A stretch of 64,000 nucleotides of DNA from the NCBI GenBank assembly GCA_035041965.1, contig JAPYMA010000143.1, positions 1 to 64,000 on the forward strand. The letters run 5' to 3'. A program made the position numbers and the translations under genes. This document shows, one piece after another, positions 12,841-27,600 of the stretch. A model generated the notes under the pieces. It was not told where the DNA came from, searched no databases, and saw nothing but the letters and a program-made list of their open reading frames with translations. Position 1 is the first letter of the stretch. The number at the start of each line of letters is the position of its first letter. The DNA comes from Anisakis pegreffii. Its lineage: Eukaryota; Nematoda; Chromadorea; Rhabditida; Anisakidae.

Positions 12841-12917
12841 GATATTGGTACACCAATCGGTTTTGAGCAAAATTTCGGAGGAATATTTTACTCGAAAACG
12901 AGTGGTGTACCAATATC
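12841..12917. ncRNA. Pre-miRNA-like hairpin, 77 nt
   Basis: A perfect 15-bp stem, GATATTGGTACACCA (12841-12855) with TGGTGTACCAATATC (12903-12917), continues inward with only a few mismatches or wobbles, giving about 33 paired positions around an 11-base loop near 12874-12884. Arm length, loop size and scattered mismatches match an animal pre-miRNA. A decayed mobile-element terminal repeat would look similar. Strand and expression cannot be told from sequence. Confidence 0.4.
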
Positions 12918-12919
12918 AG

Positions 12920-15900
12920 TAACTTATTTTGAGGTAGCTCGCGATAATATTATGGAAGATTGTCTCATCATTGTTGAAAAGTTGATCGAGATAGGTTTCC
13001 TTCGAAGTTTTCTGCATCAGCTATATCACGTGGACATCCAACAACTGTTTTAATCTTGTCGTTTTATGTACTCGTGATTTTTATAAAATCTTCACTGCCA
13101 GCCGGAATCAACCAAAAAATCGGTATCTACAAAACAGGAATGAAGCGAATTATTGAAGTGCATGGGTTTTTTCAATATTTTGTCATGATTGGTATATTCA
13201 GTGTTATTGTTTTGCTAGTATTGCTGTTGTTACTATTATTACTCTTGATAGTGATCAGCTAATTGAGCGAATAATGGAATAATATCGGTTCTCTTTTTTT
13301 TGATTTACGACTGCAGATTTTACCTCCTCCTTCTCGAGATCCTCATCCAATCTACATAATCACCATTCGAGTCAAATCCTTATCATTTGATCTGACGATC
13401 TCAAGGTCAGTCAGTTGTTTTTTTGGAAAATCCCTGTGAGTTTTGCATTCTGCAGTCTTCATTCCATCGATTATCAAAATATTGCAAAGTGCTCTGATAT
13501 CGATGATAAATGGACGAATAGATAAGCGTTTTGCAATCGGGTTTTTTTGTGAAATATCATCTGATCGTTCAGTTGCCGATAGATAGCGAGTATTTGTGCA
13601 AGATTTAAAACTGCTGATCATCACGTGCTTTGTTCATGATCTGATATCATAGGGTCTTAATCGGTGCTTTTGATTTGGTGTTGTTACGGGAGAGATGAAC
13701 GTGATACGATGGAGGGCGATTGGTATGTTGCTATTTCTGACTGTTAGGTATATGTTGAATGTTGATGAGTAAATATTAGTGGACATTTTTAGATGTATCG
13801 ATAAGATAATGATAATAATAATTACTGCTGGCTAATATTAACTCGGATTGTTGGTGGTGATTAATTGTGACTTTAATTGACATTTATTGATGCAAGCTTC
13901 GAGGATTTTGGTACGGTATTTTGATTGCTATAGCTATTAGTAAGCAGTGAAAGAATTTTATTTTGATTCCGGTCAGTATCGTTCCTGTCCTCTCTTAATA
14001 TGTTAGCGGTCATTTCGAAGTAGACAGACTCTCGATGATGCAGTGCGCACATGATGCTGCCTGCACTAGACCAGATTACAAAGCAAAGTGAAAGAGGATT
14101 GATAAAATTTGTGCTAGTAATAGTAATAATAACCCCGTTGCTTACGATAAAGCTAATGGTAACAAAACTAGAGTGCTGATAGATAACTAGAATATTGCGT
14201 TAAGTGTATCGGTGCTTCATACTATATTAGAGCTTATAAGGTATGATCAGCACAGTCCTCAGTTGAAGATTCATTCTTTTGCAGACATTTCCATATTCGC
14301 CGTTCCATGTTCGGTATAATTTTATTCCCGTTCAGTCATTTGTTTATCTGATCGTTTAGTTCGTTGACAATAATGAGCAATTGAATGTTGATTTATTGCT
14401 GTCGATATGTCGCATTCGCATTCGATTGATAATGATATTGATATGTTGTCTTATGTTCGTCGTTTATCATATCATCGAACAACATCGTCGTATACTCGAG
14501 AGCTGTTTCCTGCACCATTTCTTGAACGTAAACAAAAATGATGCGACTGATAACTCCAATGAAATAAACAAACGAGAGTTTGGTCGGCTTAGGTCGACTT
14601 TTCAGTTGTGTTCGTTTTCATACAAGCAGCTGATTAAACTTTTACCTGTTTATGATGCTGTTTTCGTTTTGAACATTCGTATCACCGTCGATCATCAAGA
14701 ATATCGCAGTGAAATAAAATGAGCTATACCCTTAAATATCTGTATGTTTAGGTTTGCATGGCGGTTGAAGAATGTGTCTTTATGCAAACCGTACTGCAGT
14801 TGTCGTTTGTTATTGTTTTCGATTTCGTTTCTCCGGACTCTAATTTCATATCATTTGGAGATTGCGAACATTCGAGTTTCACTGCTTTCGCACCATAAAA
14901 TTTTGAAGAATTTCAATGTTTTCATAAAATAAGCACATTTCACATTTACTTTTTTTAAAATGCACAATTCACATTTACTTTTATTATCCTTTGTGCAATC
15001 ATAATTTGACGTTTTTATTACTCGTAAATGACAATTATATAAGGCATAAATTCACTCATATTTGCATTTATTGTTGTGATGATAATGGATTTGAATTGAT
15101 GTCATTAAAATAGGATTATCGAATGTGCTGTCACTCACTCCATTCTAGTGCATCCTTTATTCTTAGTTTAACCTATAAATGATAACTTATCACTGACAAT
15201 TAATAGTCAGGTGGGCATTTACTTGCGTTTCGCCGAAACAAATGAAGATAGCCAGTAACAGATAGCTAGTGAATTAATCTTCTCATATCTTATCAACTAA
15301 TCATTTGTCACTTATGTTAGTCAGTTCGTCTAATCTACTCTTTCACTCGTTTATTCATTTCGGCTAAGAAATCGCTTGTTGATAACTTTATCGTCAACAT
15401 TATGTTTTCATGAAAACATTTAAGATCCCAATAATAACAACAACAACAAGTTAGTTGAGTCTTCTGCTAAATTTTCATTTTTTTTTTAAACATTTGATAT
15501 TGTGTCGAGGAAATATGATACAGGTTTATGGGTGCTATTAGGCAAATAGATCTATTGGTCTGTATCAATTGTGTCGATTCGAAATCTATGTGCAAAAAAA
15601 CGAATACCTCAAAATGCGCAAACAGTTGTCTGTTTGCCTGAATTGCACTTGAAAAGCAACAACTTGACAGTTGCTAAAGCGCGTATGTTTTGTACGGAAC
15701 ACAACTAACGAGTTGAGTTGAACACAGCTATATCGATGGATGAATGAATGTTTCAACGGATCACTGAGAGCTAAAAGTACTGGTGAAATAAGCGTTTTAT
15801 TCTTCTGGCTTTCATATGTAGCATATATTATCATTATTATGTTCGGTAGCAGCAGCACTGTTCTGTCGTCGTCCACACAATGATGAATTAATGGAGCGAC

Positions 15901-17790
15901 CGGATTTCTAACACCTAACCAACTAAACTAAAACCAACTGTGTCTGTGTTGTGTCCTCTCGCAGCAGTCAACTGATCGAATTATCCAGTAATGTAAGCAT
16001 ATCCTTTATTTCACATTTCCTTCTCGTTTCTCATTACGTTGTGCTTTATGTTATGTACTTGCTAAAGTACACGAAGAGTTGAATGTGAGCATTGCATAAA
16101 TAACATCATATCACATTAAGAAATCATTGTAAAATGCATCCGATTGAAAATGAATCGCTCACAATGAGCAAAAGAGTGCAACCGAGCGATTCTTCTTTGA
16201 ATGTTCTAACGATACGTGTTTTTGACCAGATTCATCTTATCGTTAGACTGATGAGATTTCAATTCGTTTCGCCTATTCATCGAGGACTTTCTTCATTCGT
16301 ATCTCTTCCAGAATCGGTTGGATCTGCGAGAATTCTCGTTGCATTTATTCCACTTTTTGAAGCAGTTCCATTTGAAATTTGCAGTTTGCAAGTCACTTCA
16401 ATTGTTATATGTATTGATCATTGCATTGATCAACTGGAAGACAACTCGTGAAGGGTTTCTCCACTGAAACGGATTGTCCAAAGCGATGATTGGTTGAAAT
16501 TGATTCGTTGGTGATAAACTATTAGGTAATACACGATAATGATGGTGATCATTGTAAACGTAATAGAGACAATTCGATGATTTACTGGCTTTATCATTCC
16601 CAGTCTATCGTTTGTTTCTTGCAACTAATAACGGAATAGTCTAGTATCGAACAAATTTTCGTAGCTGATGCTGGCTGCATCAATGAAATGAACGAAATTA
16701 ATCGTAATTGCGTGCATAATTGTTGGAATGTATGAAATGAAATTCTGAATGTACAATTGCTTGTGCTACAGTTTGAATGCATGCATGCATGACTGTACGA
16801 TCGAAACTGTCGCAATAATCAAATAACTCGTGATTCCATAATATATAATAAATTGCTCAACGAAAAGGGCAACCGATTCGCAATGCAATGATATTTCACG
16901 CTGTATTATTGGTTTCTTATAAAATGTTTACATTTTCATTTTTTGATCGTCATGAGGAGTGTAACAATATCAGTAAGACGATAATGATTTCATTGATATA
17001 TCTATTGCACCCATGAAAACAACACTATTACTGTAGTGATTGTCCCATTAATTATCAGTAATTATTATAACAAAGATGAAAACAATAATATTGTTTTAAT
17101 GACGAGTACAATATTTACATTCTAATTGAGTGAGTGTAATAGAAATGATTTAATGCTATTAACAATAATTTCAACAATATAGTAATATTTTCTTCAAATC
17201 AAATGCCGTTTTGAATCAGTCAAAATGAAATCAACGTATTCATGGTACCAATTATCAATAAATTTTGATTCTTTCGCTGCTCATTTTTCTTTTTGAATTT
17301 ATTCCCAACAATTTTCGTACTTTCTGCTCTCCTGTCGTAAGTCATGAAAAACTCTGATTAATGATCATAATGGTGTACGTTTTTTGCAATCTTTTTCAAA
17401 GCAGACCATTTTCTTGCGATGTTTTTCTATGAATGGTGGTATTTTCTTAAGGAAAAACTGACAAACTCGTGAGAGAAAAAGATAAATGACTATAAAATTT
17501 TTCGATGTTGATTATTGCGTTTGCCCAAAAGATCATTTCAAAAAAAAATCGCTCCTGATCGTATAAAACGCAACGATTTGTAGTGTGCTCGCTAAATGCA
17601 TTCAGTGTGCCGCTTTGAGATGCTCGATCATATCTTTCAAAAATAGCAAGCAGTAAGATGGAATGAATCGAATCAATAGAAATGTCACTTCAACTAATCA
17701 CTCACTTGTTGGATGTGTCCGAGAGGATTGTGGGATGTTCAGTTCAATTCGTTGTTGATTGTCGAGATCCGCTATCATTAGTTCGGATTT
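12920..17790. other. Long intergenic stretch, nothing recognised
   Basis: AT-rich sequence. The longest frames (14381-14722 and 16134-16451, both plus) have no recognisable domain, and their composition follows the surrounding DNA. Confidence 0.5.
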
Positions 17791-17794
17791 ATTC

Positions 17795-17881
17795 ACAACA
17801 ACCACACCCAAATCCTAGCTGAGACGACTTTCGTAGTCGAAAGTCGTCTCACGATCAGCTATGACTTGGGTGTGATTGTTG
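17795..17881. ncRNA. Hairpin, pre-miRNA-like or small fold-back element
   Basis: GAGACGACTTTCG (17821-17833) pairs perfectly with CGAAAGTCGTCTC (17838-17850) across a TAGT tetraloop. Pairing resumes further out after a short bulge: CACACCCAAATCCTAGCT pairs with AGCTATGACTTGGGTGTG. The stem totals about 37 bp with one bulge on the 3' side and two mismatches. A tetraloop this tight is less typical of pre-miRNAs, so a fold-back element is equally possible. Confidence 0.4.
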
Positions 17882-17884
17882 AAT

Positions 17885-20800
17885 GTTTGCCCGTTCCGTC
17901 CCTAAAAATCCAAATTGTTTCAAGTCAGTTGATAGAATTTAATTCGTTATTCACCATCGAGAAAAGGTTATCGATATCAGTGAGTATAAGACTTCACAGT
18001 ACGAACTGGTCGTCGGTCTCATAGTGCGTTCATAATTGCCCTTTTTTTTTGCTGCTATCCACACGTTCTTCGCATGATCTTCGCATGAATCATGCATCGT
18101 GATTGCTCTCTTTTGTCATGCTCGAACTGCTGCTGCAGTCTTTGATGTGTATACGTATGCGTAACATGTGAATATGTTCCCACCTGGATGGTAGTGCTTG
18201 TCCAGTCATCAATTGATATTATCCTAAAAGTTGAGCGTTTTCATTGCTGATTGTTTTGTTTTTTTGGAACAGTAAAAATTCAATGAAGTCCTATCGAATT
18301 TCATCGGAATGTTTGAAAATATCATTGACAGTTCTCTTGAAACGCATTTGTTTTCGCTATTCGAATGATCGTCATCATCTGACTTGATTCAATGAGTGCA
18401 AATGATCTTTTCAAGCGTTCGCGTATGTGGTGTCGTCATCGCTGTGTAATTTGGAATGTTTGAACATATGCGCGAAGAATTTAATGAATGTAAACAGATT
18501 CTGTCAAATTGAGCAGATTGCACCAGCGATGGTGCAAGCGCTTTTATGTTTATTCGTATGAAAAAGTGTAAGCATTAAAAATCTTCGCAAATATTTTAGT
18601 GCAGAATGTTTGTTTGCTCAATTAACTGTTTTTACATTAGAGGGTCGGCGTTGTTTGCTTTCATGGCATCTTGATTGTTCAATTGCAATCACAAAATTTC
18701 GTTCTGAAAACTGTTGCAGAGAGTTTTGGATTCCATAGAACACACTTTCATATAATTTGCATGGTATACTCATGTTGATGTACGCATCAGTCACTCGCAA
18801 TCAATTCATTCATGTTCCCTGATAAATGCTGTAAAGCACCTAAGAGGGAATCAGCAGATGAATAATAACATCTTCATGCCAATTCGGATTTTGTTTATCA
18901 GGAAGTAGAGAGCTAAATTCATAATGTCATCACTCTTGCTTCGTTCGGTTTTCATCATCATTGTTGATTCAGTTTATGTTTGTGGTCATTTTGCATTATT
19001 GAGATTATCAATCCTAGATGTAAGACTAAATCCTGATCGCTGCATTGAAAAATGGTCAGGATTTTGCAAACACAGTCAGCATCAAAATTGTCGTGTGAGT
19101 AATGTCAAACATCATATGAGATATCAGTGCATACGAATGTCAAAATCTCATGCAATACCATCCATACTTGAGGTTTCATTCTGCTATTGAATTACCCAAA
19201 AAATAAAAATAAAGAGAATCCAAGAACAAAGCGATTGAATTTAATGTCGAGCTGGTGTTTTTGTGATTGGGATGTGTTGAATGATTTGCTGAAATCAACT
19301 GTTCAATCGAAAAGCAATCGGAATTTTCTGTGTTTTTTTTCTTCTCATTACACACGAACATTAATATTCTGAATAGCGCACTGTGATGACGTGCTATCGT
19401 TAAAACAGACATTTTTTACGATTCATTGGATGGTTGTTGGGTCTGTTGTAGCTGGAGCATGGCATGGGCAAAGCAAGACTGATGGCATGGCCGCCATATC
19501 ATGTGATGGTGTACTCTTGAAAGCAGATGAATGATTGATTGTATGCAAAATATTTCATTACATTCGCGAGAAATCAATTGAATTCCGAATCAATCCAATT
19601 TACTGAAATTATTTGTGTACGATTCGTACAAAAGGATCGTTCGCTCCTCTGTACGTTCATACACTCGTCTCGTTTTGTTATTCAGTGTACTGTTTTGTAA
19701 TTTTGTATTCAGTCATGTAGTTTTTTGTGGTCATAATATTATCTCTGATATGCATAATGCATGTTCTGGAAATCAGTAGTTAGTTGCATGTCACCTGAAA
19801 CCCTTCTGTTCTGCTTTATCGTCATGTAGCGTTTTCGATTATCATCACTATCATGATCATCATCTGTTGCTTGTTTAGAGGTTGATTTTCAAAAGGTTTC
19901 CAATCAAATCATAGCTGTCTAACAAGTTAGTGACTGCTTTTTTCTGATGATATTACAACGTGTCGTTTGACTGATTCGAAGCATTCGTTGTAAAATATCC
20001 GTCGAAATAGTCGATTAAGCAGGTGGCGATTAAGTCTGTGATTGTGACCGCTGAAAAAATCTGTTTCACTCAAGGAAACTATTAGATCAGAGAAGCAACC
20101 GGTTGGGTAGTTCTAGCTGCTCATTGCATTGCGAAGTTTCAATCCAATGCCGGGAGCATTTTGCGTATTCTATTAGAATACTGATAGCGCTCTCGACCGT
20201 AATGTGTAATATGATCGTTTACTTAGTTTAAGTTCTGTTCCATTCTGAACGAATCGGCGAATGGAAAAACACATCAAAAAAAAAGCTGCTAGTGGATAAA
20301 AATAGCTAAAATCAAAACAGTGGTGAGCAAATAAGTTGATAAACAATGCTGAAGTATTAAAACGTCATCACAGTGAAAGCAAAGTAAATAGGTGGCGGCA
20401 CCTGACTGGCGGCAAGAGCTCTCAGCATAGCCCTGAACAGGATTAGCGATAGAACTGCAAGCACATAGCAACGCAGTTGTCCGGCCACTCGTCAGTCAGT
20501 AACTTCATATAGCAGCTTCAATTCAACAACTCGCTTATAATGTTTACACTCTCAGCAGGTTATTAATGTCATGTGTATTGAATATCTTTAGCATTGTTTT
20601 TTTTTTGCTTGCAATTTTTCAACAATTTTTATTGGCAAATTTTTTGCTAGTAAAAAATTCTTTCTTATCAGTTTTATTCGTCTTCCATCGGACCTTACGC
20701 CTTGTGATAGCTTAAAATGCGTTTTGTCCTCTGATTGTTCACGTGCATTCAGAAATTTATAAATAGATTATTCAATCAACTCGGATTTGCTCGCTTTCAT

Positions 20801-22380
20801 CAACAATTATCTTGTGTTCTCGTTTGGGGAGGGAAGGAACTATTGATGAACCGACACACACACACATAAAAACACTGATTAATGAATTGCCATTGTCTTA
20901 CTATTAGTCTTGTCGTTGCTTTAGCTAATGATCAAAATTAATGTTTCATTGTGCATGTCCAATCTATTTTCTCTCCTAAAATCACTTCACCTGATAGTTT
21001 CCACCAATCATATTCTATCCTTTTTTGTTCACGTATTAGCCATTTGATTAGCATTCTTCTTTCTATTTGTCTGGCGATACTTACACGTTTACCGTGATCG
21101 TCTCCTTATTTTTCCGGAATTCATATTTGCCTGCTTATTAACTGGATTACCTGGATTGGCCAGGCTATCAAACGTTTGTAACCTTGCTGGTCACAGTGCT
21201 CACGTTTCCGTGCACATTGTTTTGGCCTCATAACCTCATAACTCATAACTTCATAACATTGTTTTAGTCTCATTTGCCAGCTTACATCCTGTGCAACCTG
21301 TGTAACCAATGAATAATCAGTACAACCAGCGTTCGATTGCATTGTTCGTGTGCCACCAATTAGACAGTAATCAGCTGCCATGTTATGCAATCTGAACACA
21401 TTCTCTTGATGTTTACGATCAAATTACACTAACAACATACAAATAATATTTAACGAATTGTTCATTTCATTCGAGTTCATTTCATGTGACTGTGTGGGTA
21501 ATAATTTCACTGACTTACGCCGTTTTATTTTATTTGTTTCGCAAATCAACAGCCGAGCAGTGAAAACATGTACTTTTGTTTCGTTGGAATTTTATTTTGC
21601 TTTCCAACTGCATATGTTAAGTTCATACCAGCGGGCACCTCGACAGCGAACAAGAAGCATCATATGTGTGACCTTCGCTTATTGATAGTGAACTCGTAAA
21701 TGTAAATTGTATTTCTGAATTGCCAATTTCAACCAGAATTCAAATGCACTTTCAAACGAGACGAGAATTTAGGTCTTTTACAATTTGTTCATAATAGTAA
21801 TTGCCCAACAAACATATGCGAATGCGTATTCCATCAAATGATGACACAAGTACGAGTGCATCATTCGCTGATGATAACAGGATGGTATTGACGAATTTGT
21901 TTTTGATGATAGCGATGAGGACCGTAATGGTGGTGATTAAGGGGCGAGTGTGATTGTTTGTTACAATATTGAGCACATTTTCATCGTCGTTAGTGAATTA
22001 GACAAATGAAATATTTTGCTGATTTGCCGGAGTTGTTGATTCGTTGAATGAGTTGAATCACGGAAATTGCAGTTGAGCATTCGTAGACATCTGCGGCATT
22101 TTCCTATGAATCTAGCAGACGGATTGTTTCAGTTCGAGAGAGCAGACTCGTCGATTTTTTATTGCTTTGGTGTGCAATTTCAACGAGCAGGCGATTTTCT
22201 TCACTAATCATTGTTGCATTCTTCGAAAATCTTGAATGATTTTTCGTTTCTTGACTTCTAAATGAACGATCACAAGAGTGTGCTTAGTTGAACGAGTGGG
22301 TGAATTGAAAGTGAAACCTCATTGAGTTCAGAAAATCTTTTATTTGACAAAGAGATAATCTCTTTGCCAATAGATTCCCT
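17885..22380. other. Long intergenic stretch, minor tandem words only
   Basis: AT-rich, non-coding. A short imperfect tandem of CATAACCT / CATAACT lies at 21228-21260. Nothing else is supported. Confidence 0.5.
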
Positions 22381-22488
<108 letters not shown>

Positions 22489-22489
22489 T

Positions 22490-24520
22490 AACGATGTACA
22501 TCGGTACTATTCCTGGGATTCAGAAGCGGTGAACTTTTCCTCACTTATGAACGCTAGCTAACTGGAATCCATGGAAGGAGTCTAATCGGATGATTTGTAG
22601 AAAGAAATTCGTTTGATGATGGATTTCGGACCTACTTTTATGTCTTTTCAACTCATATCACTGCTGTCCACTGGTAACAGTCATAAGAATGAGACTACGA
22701 TAGCTTCAGTAGTGCAATGAAGACTAAAGAAATATCATTTGTGTTGTTGTTGAGTTATGAACTCGACTACAAGCAACAAATTAAAGTCAGATGGTTTGCA
22801 AAATGGTTGTCTGCAAAACATGGTTTAGGTTGTCTTCTTGGTTTGTCAATAATGTTCAGATTTGTGTTCATTGGGTGCATTATTCTATAGGATGAGTTGT
22901 AGACTCGGTATACTGTAATGTGTACCAGAGAAATGCTACGGTTTCGGCTATCGGTACTAATGGCTGCCGGTCCATTGCGATTGCTCGCACTGTTGACAAA
23001 CTCTCAAAAAACAACAATAGATAAGCAATCCTTTCACCTTTCGCTTCTTCAGTTTCCATTCTTCTGCTCAATAAACACTCAAAACCAACACTAAATTGTT
23101 TATCTTAGTCATTGTTAACATTTTTCGTCGGTTCACTTGCTCGACTTCAACTCGGCAAGTGTGAACCTGAAATTTGCCACTTATAACTACTTATGATTGC
23201 TTCTTGTGTTCCAGTCCTTTGAGTAGACAAATTCCTTGAATTCTCACTTGATAAATGATGATCGTGAATAGTGATGTGAGGTGAAGCTGACGGACTTTTT
23301 CTGATGGTAGCTATTGAAGTGATTGCGCATCGTTTTGAGTTTTTGTGAATGAATAATGATATTCTGATGAAATTGATGAGCTTGAAGCGATTCAGCGGTA
23401 AAACTGAAGCAAAACAGAAGCATTGATAATCTTGTTTTGATTCAACTGATGAGGAGAATATTTAACGCATTTGAGTAATGAAAATATTTTTGAAAATCTC
23501 ATCGTCATCCACCGGAAATATGTTTTCTTACAGTTTAATCCAATCAGCTGTTGTTTTGAAGTTTTGGGCAACTTTTTTGGATTATAAATTTTCTGTTCTA
23601 ATGAACAATTTCCAACGGTTTGATAGCAAAGGATATTTCATCATATTTTGTGCTTATATTGTGAGTTGTTTAAATTCGAGTGACTCAACAACAAGCACAC
23701 AACAGACAAGTGAAAGGAAGGAAGGAAGTTCGTTAAGTTATAAGCGATGTAACGATGGTGTTCACGAGATAACAAGATGAAGTTTTTGTGTGATATGACT
23801 CCAAGATATTTTCAAACCCATCTGGAACACTCGGCTAATGATAAGCAAGCAAGCAAGCAATTGCTTGGAATGGGGAACTTAAGGGAGATCACATTCACTG
23901 ACAGAGTGATGTAAGCTGATATTACAGTGGAACGAACACGTGCTCAAGGAGTTGAGTTGGGTTGAGTTGAGTTGATCGGCTCAACGTGATCAGATTCACT
24001 TTTCATTAAAAACAGAGCAGTGCAACAGCAAACTCAGTCATCAGAATCACAACGCTAGCTCATACGTGCGATCCGTTCTTCATTCACTGCTCTTATAATA
24101 CAATTATCGCTTCTGATGTTGAGTTTTAATAGGATTGCTTACGAGATCTTTAAATTGAATATGTATATCCGTCATTAATCAACGTATTGATACGTTGATA
24201 TAAATGCACTATAATATCGTTTCACCCACATATGCTACTCGTAATCATCACTTGACGTTTGATTTCGTGACGTATTTTGACGTGTGAACTTGTGACGTCT
24301 GCATATTTCGATGTGCGAGTACTTAATCTTGTGCAAGTTATTTTATTACAAATGTACTGCAATGACGTGAAGTAGGATGCGATTGAAACTCTTATAATAA
24401 ATACGTTCGTTCGATATCAGTGCTGTTGAGTCAAATCGTGATTAATGATGATATATTCATTTGATTGGGATAGTTTTCAGGGTTGATTTGAGCACACCAA
24501 CAGCAAGGCACTTACAACAG
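22490..24520. other. Upstream region of the PP1 regulatory gene
   Basis: AT-rich sequence ahead of the ATG at 24525. Short word repeats occur, such as GAGTTGAGTTGGGTTGAG at 23949-23966 and GCAAGCAAGCAAGCAA at 23845. No TATA box stands out close to the start codon. Confidence 0.4.
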
Positions 24521-24524
24521 AATT

Positions 24525-24673
24525 ATGACTGATTCAGAATGCTGCGCCAGTGAGGTGTTCTCGATGGAAGACTATGGCTTCTACTCGGATGTGGCTAGCT
24601 GCTGCACTGATTCAACGCTCGAAGAGGCAGCCACTATTGAAAGTCCTCCGCCAAGTCCACCGCCGTTGGCAAG
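24525..24673 (+). CDS. PP1 regulatory subunit, exon 1 (start codon)
   Basis: Begins ATGACTGATTCAG and encodes an acidic, Cys- and Ser-rich start, then the proline run SPPPSPPPLA. It ends after two bases of a codon at the donor AG|GTTAGC. Confidence 0.75.
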
Positions 24674-27600
24674 GTTAGCAAGCTTTTCAAAATTTTGCTT
24701 CTTTTATCGATTCAATGGAGCATTTTTTCGTCATTGTCAGCAGATCTTACCGCAAGAAAAGACGCAGTTCTAAGAGCGATACGCTGTTATTAAAGGTTAC
24801 GTTATACGATTTTATCTGAATATAGCATGTGATATGATAAAATGTAAGATGATACGGCTGACTGAATATCTAATAGAATATGAACGATAACATCTTGTGA
24901 CCGACACGTCATCAGCTGTTTGTTTATGAATATGATTCCTGATGATTGATCCTCATTATGATGTGGATAATGATAATAACTATGAAGATATCAGTGATAA
25001 TCTTATCCGCTTTCAATATCTCATTTTTCCCAAAGCAAACACCGAACTTCCTAGTGATGTCATGATTTACAACTCAAGTCAATTCGTTTCCTTCTTTAGT
25101 TTATGCAAGCCTTTCAAGTAGAAAACATATTGTTCCAGAACATTCTATGAAATGATGTACCTTCAGTGAAATGTATGCTTTAATTTATTTTTTAAAGCAG
25201 TATTATTCCTAAAACTTTTTTGCTGTTTTGCAGTATTCTCTTTAATCTGCTGGTTTTCCCCCACAACGATTGCAACTGAATGAAGGCTGTTAATCGCTAA
25301 AAACTACTGTACATGTTTATCAAATCTGTATTGCTTTTGCTAGTTTACTAATTGCAAACTAGCAAAAGCAATAGATTTGATAAAAAAAACAGTGCGCTAA
25401 AATTATTGTCAAAAAAAGTGTTTTATTGAGATTAAAAAATCATCAGCATTCTTTAGATCACTGATAATGATTTAATAGTGGCGCCTTTAAGTTTATACCG
25501 TATGCAGAGCAGTTGTCACTTTTGTTGACAACTATTTTAGCGCATTGTTTCTGGTGTTATCAGCGCGAAAGGTTTGATTGGGAGCAATGATAACTCTGCA
25601 ACACAGAGCAATCACCACAATTTTCCGCCGTTTTTATGTCTTTGTTATTTACATCAATTTGTTCATTCATTCATTTTATCAATTTTGCACGTTCGTCGGC
25701 AATAAATTTCCTCACGAAGTTAGAGGCGATGGCGGCCTATTGCAATTAATCATTGTTGATATCAGATAGTCATTATTGCTGCTGTTGACAAAATACGCAG
25801 TTATGCACTCAGAATGATACAACCGACCGACAGCATGATCACAATTTTATCTTGTTTCTCTCAAAACAACTATTGCATGTTTATGGCTTACCGCTAATGT
25901 TTACCACTTGACTGAAGCAAATTCTATCAAAGTTCTTGGTAGCAAATTCTTTAATAGCAAAACTACAAAGAGCAAATTCTCACGTTAAACTTTCATGTTG
26001 ATATAAACACGTTAGATTATGCGTTTTTAAATGATTTTAATTGTCATATGATGGTTTTCAGTCCTGAAAGAAAAACTGTACGCATAGATCAGATGATAGA
26101 GCTGCAATGATAAATAAAGTGACGAATTGATTTTATAAATTGATCATTTGGATTACACAAAAGTTGTTTTGGTTAACTTCAAAGTTAAATCATTTCTGTC
26201 CTTGGAAGGGCATCCTCATAAATTGAGCAATTTAATGAGTGCATGCTACGATCTGACGACTTTGACGACTTTCTTAAGTTCCGTCCACTTTATTTCTAGA
26301 TAACGTGAACGGCAATAAAATGTCACATGAAGTCAAGAATGGCCCGTATTAAGGAACTAAAGCCTTCTGTATATGTTTATGTGCATGCGCCAATCTTGCG
26401 ATAAATTCAATTGCTTTTCCTGATTACATTTTCGGACGAATCAATCGTCGTTACCTCTTTCAATGTTATCATATGAATGCTCGCGTTCTTATTCAAGTCA
26501 CTCTCGTTCGTGTTCTCTTGCGAATATTCCTTAATCAAATTCTTCTGCAAAGAATTTTGATGATGATGCGATGTCGATTAAATTCCAAATCTTAACCTGC
26601 AATAAAAGGAACTCGTTACTTTTAAGAGGGCCACTAAAAACCGAAAAAAAAACACTGTAATTTGATACGTCTTTTACTGTGATCACTACAATTGAGGTCA
26701 TAAAATTGTTTAATGATGGCAAATATTTGTTGTTTCACTATTTTATCGAATTCTATGCACTGTTGCGTTTTACCAGTCATCGATAAAATGTTGCTACAGA
26801 ATTGTTGAATCTTCTACTGGGTTCTGCGTTCGTTCAATTTACTCAGTTTGTGTTCTATCGACCAGCAACAGGCTTGTCTCGTATGATACGTGAAATGAAC
26901 GCACATATTCAGTAAGTTATTTGTTGTTGGTTAATAGCTCGGCAAGAAAGGGCACCAAGGAAAGATTCCGCTCATCTGTTGTCTGTGAATTTGAGACTGT
27001 ACCTCTGAAAAATCTGAATTCATTAACTCGTTTTCAGTTCCCAGCGGATATTTCCATGAGAAATTCCTCATTAGAGACGATTGCTGTGAAAGCTTTATAG
27101 AAATAGAATTTATTCTTTACCAAAGTCCGTACATCATCGTTCATAATACGCACACGTTTTTTCAATGAACGGTGAATCCTAACAGTTTTTGCTCGATTGA
27201 AACTTTTTGTGGTGAATATTTGTGCATGAAGAATTTTAGTGTCTTCATCGTTCTGTTAGTGAATAACGTTGAGAGTAGCACAAAACACAATGACCGAACG
27301 AACATGCACTCTATCATCAAACATCAAAAGAAAAAATGAAATTTTTTGAAATATTTCGACGGAATTTCATTTGTGCTGCTGCTAGCAAATTTGCAAATAA
27401 AAGATTTTTTGTTGCTCTTTATACTTCTTTCTGCTGCTGCTGCTGCTACACTAGAATTTATCAATTTATCAATGCTTGTTTGTTACATCTCTACAATACG
27501 TTTCCTGTTCGAATGCTAAAGTCTCATGAGCGACATTGCATTAAACAGTTAGTAAACACATATTTCATCTTGTTAAAATATTCCCCCTGTTGTAAACTAG

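Noticed and set aside
16134..16451. 105-codon plus ORF
   Set aside because: No recognisable domain, codon use follows the local AT-rich background, and no splice or promoter context. It cannot be excluded but is not supported.
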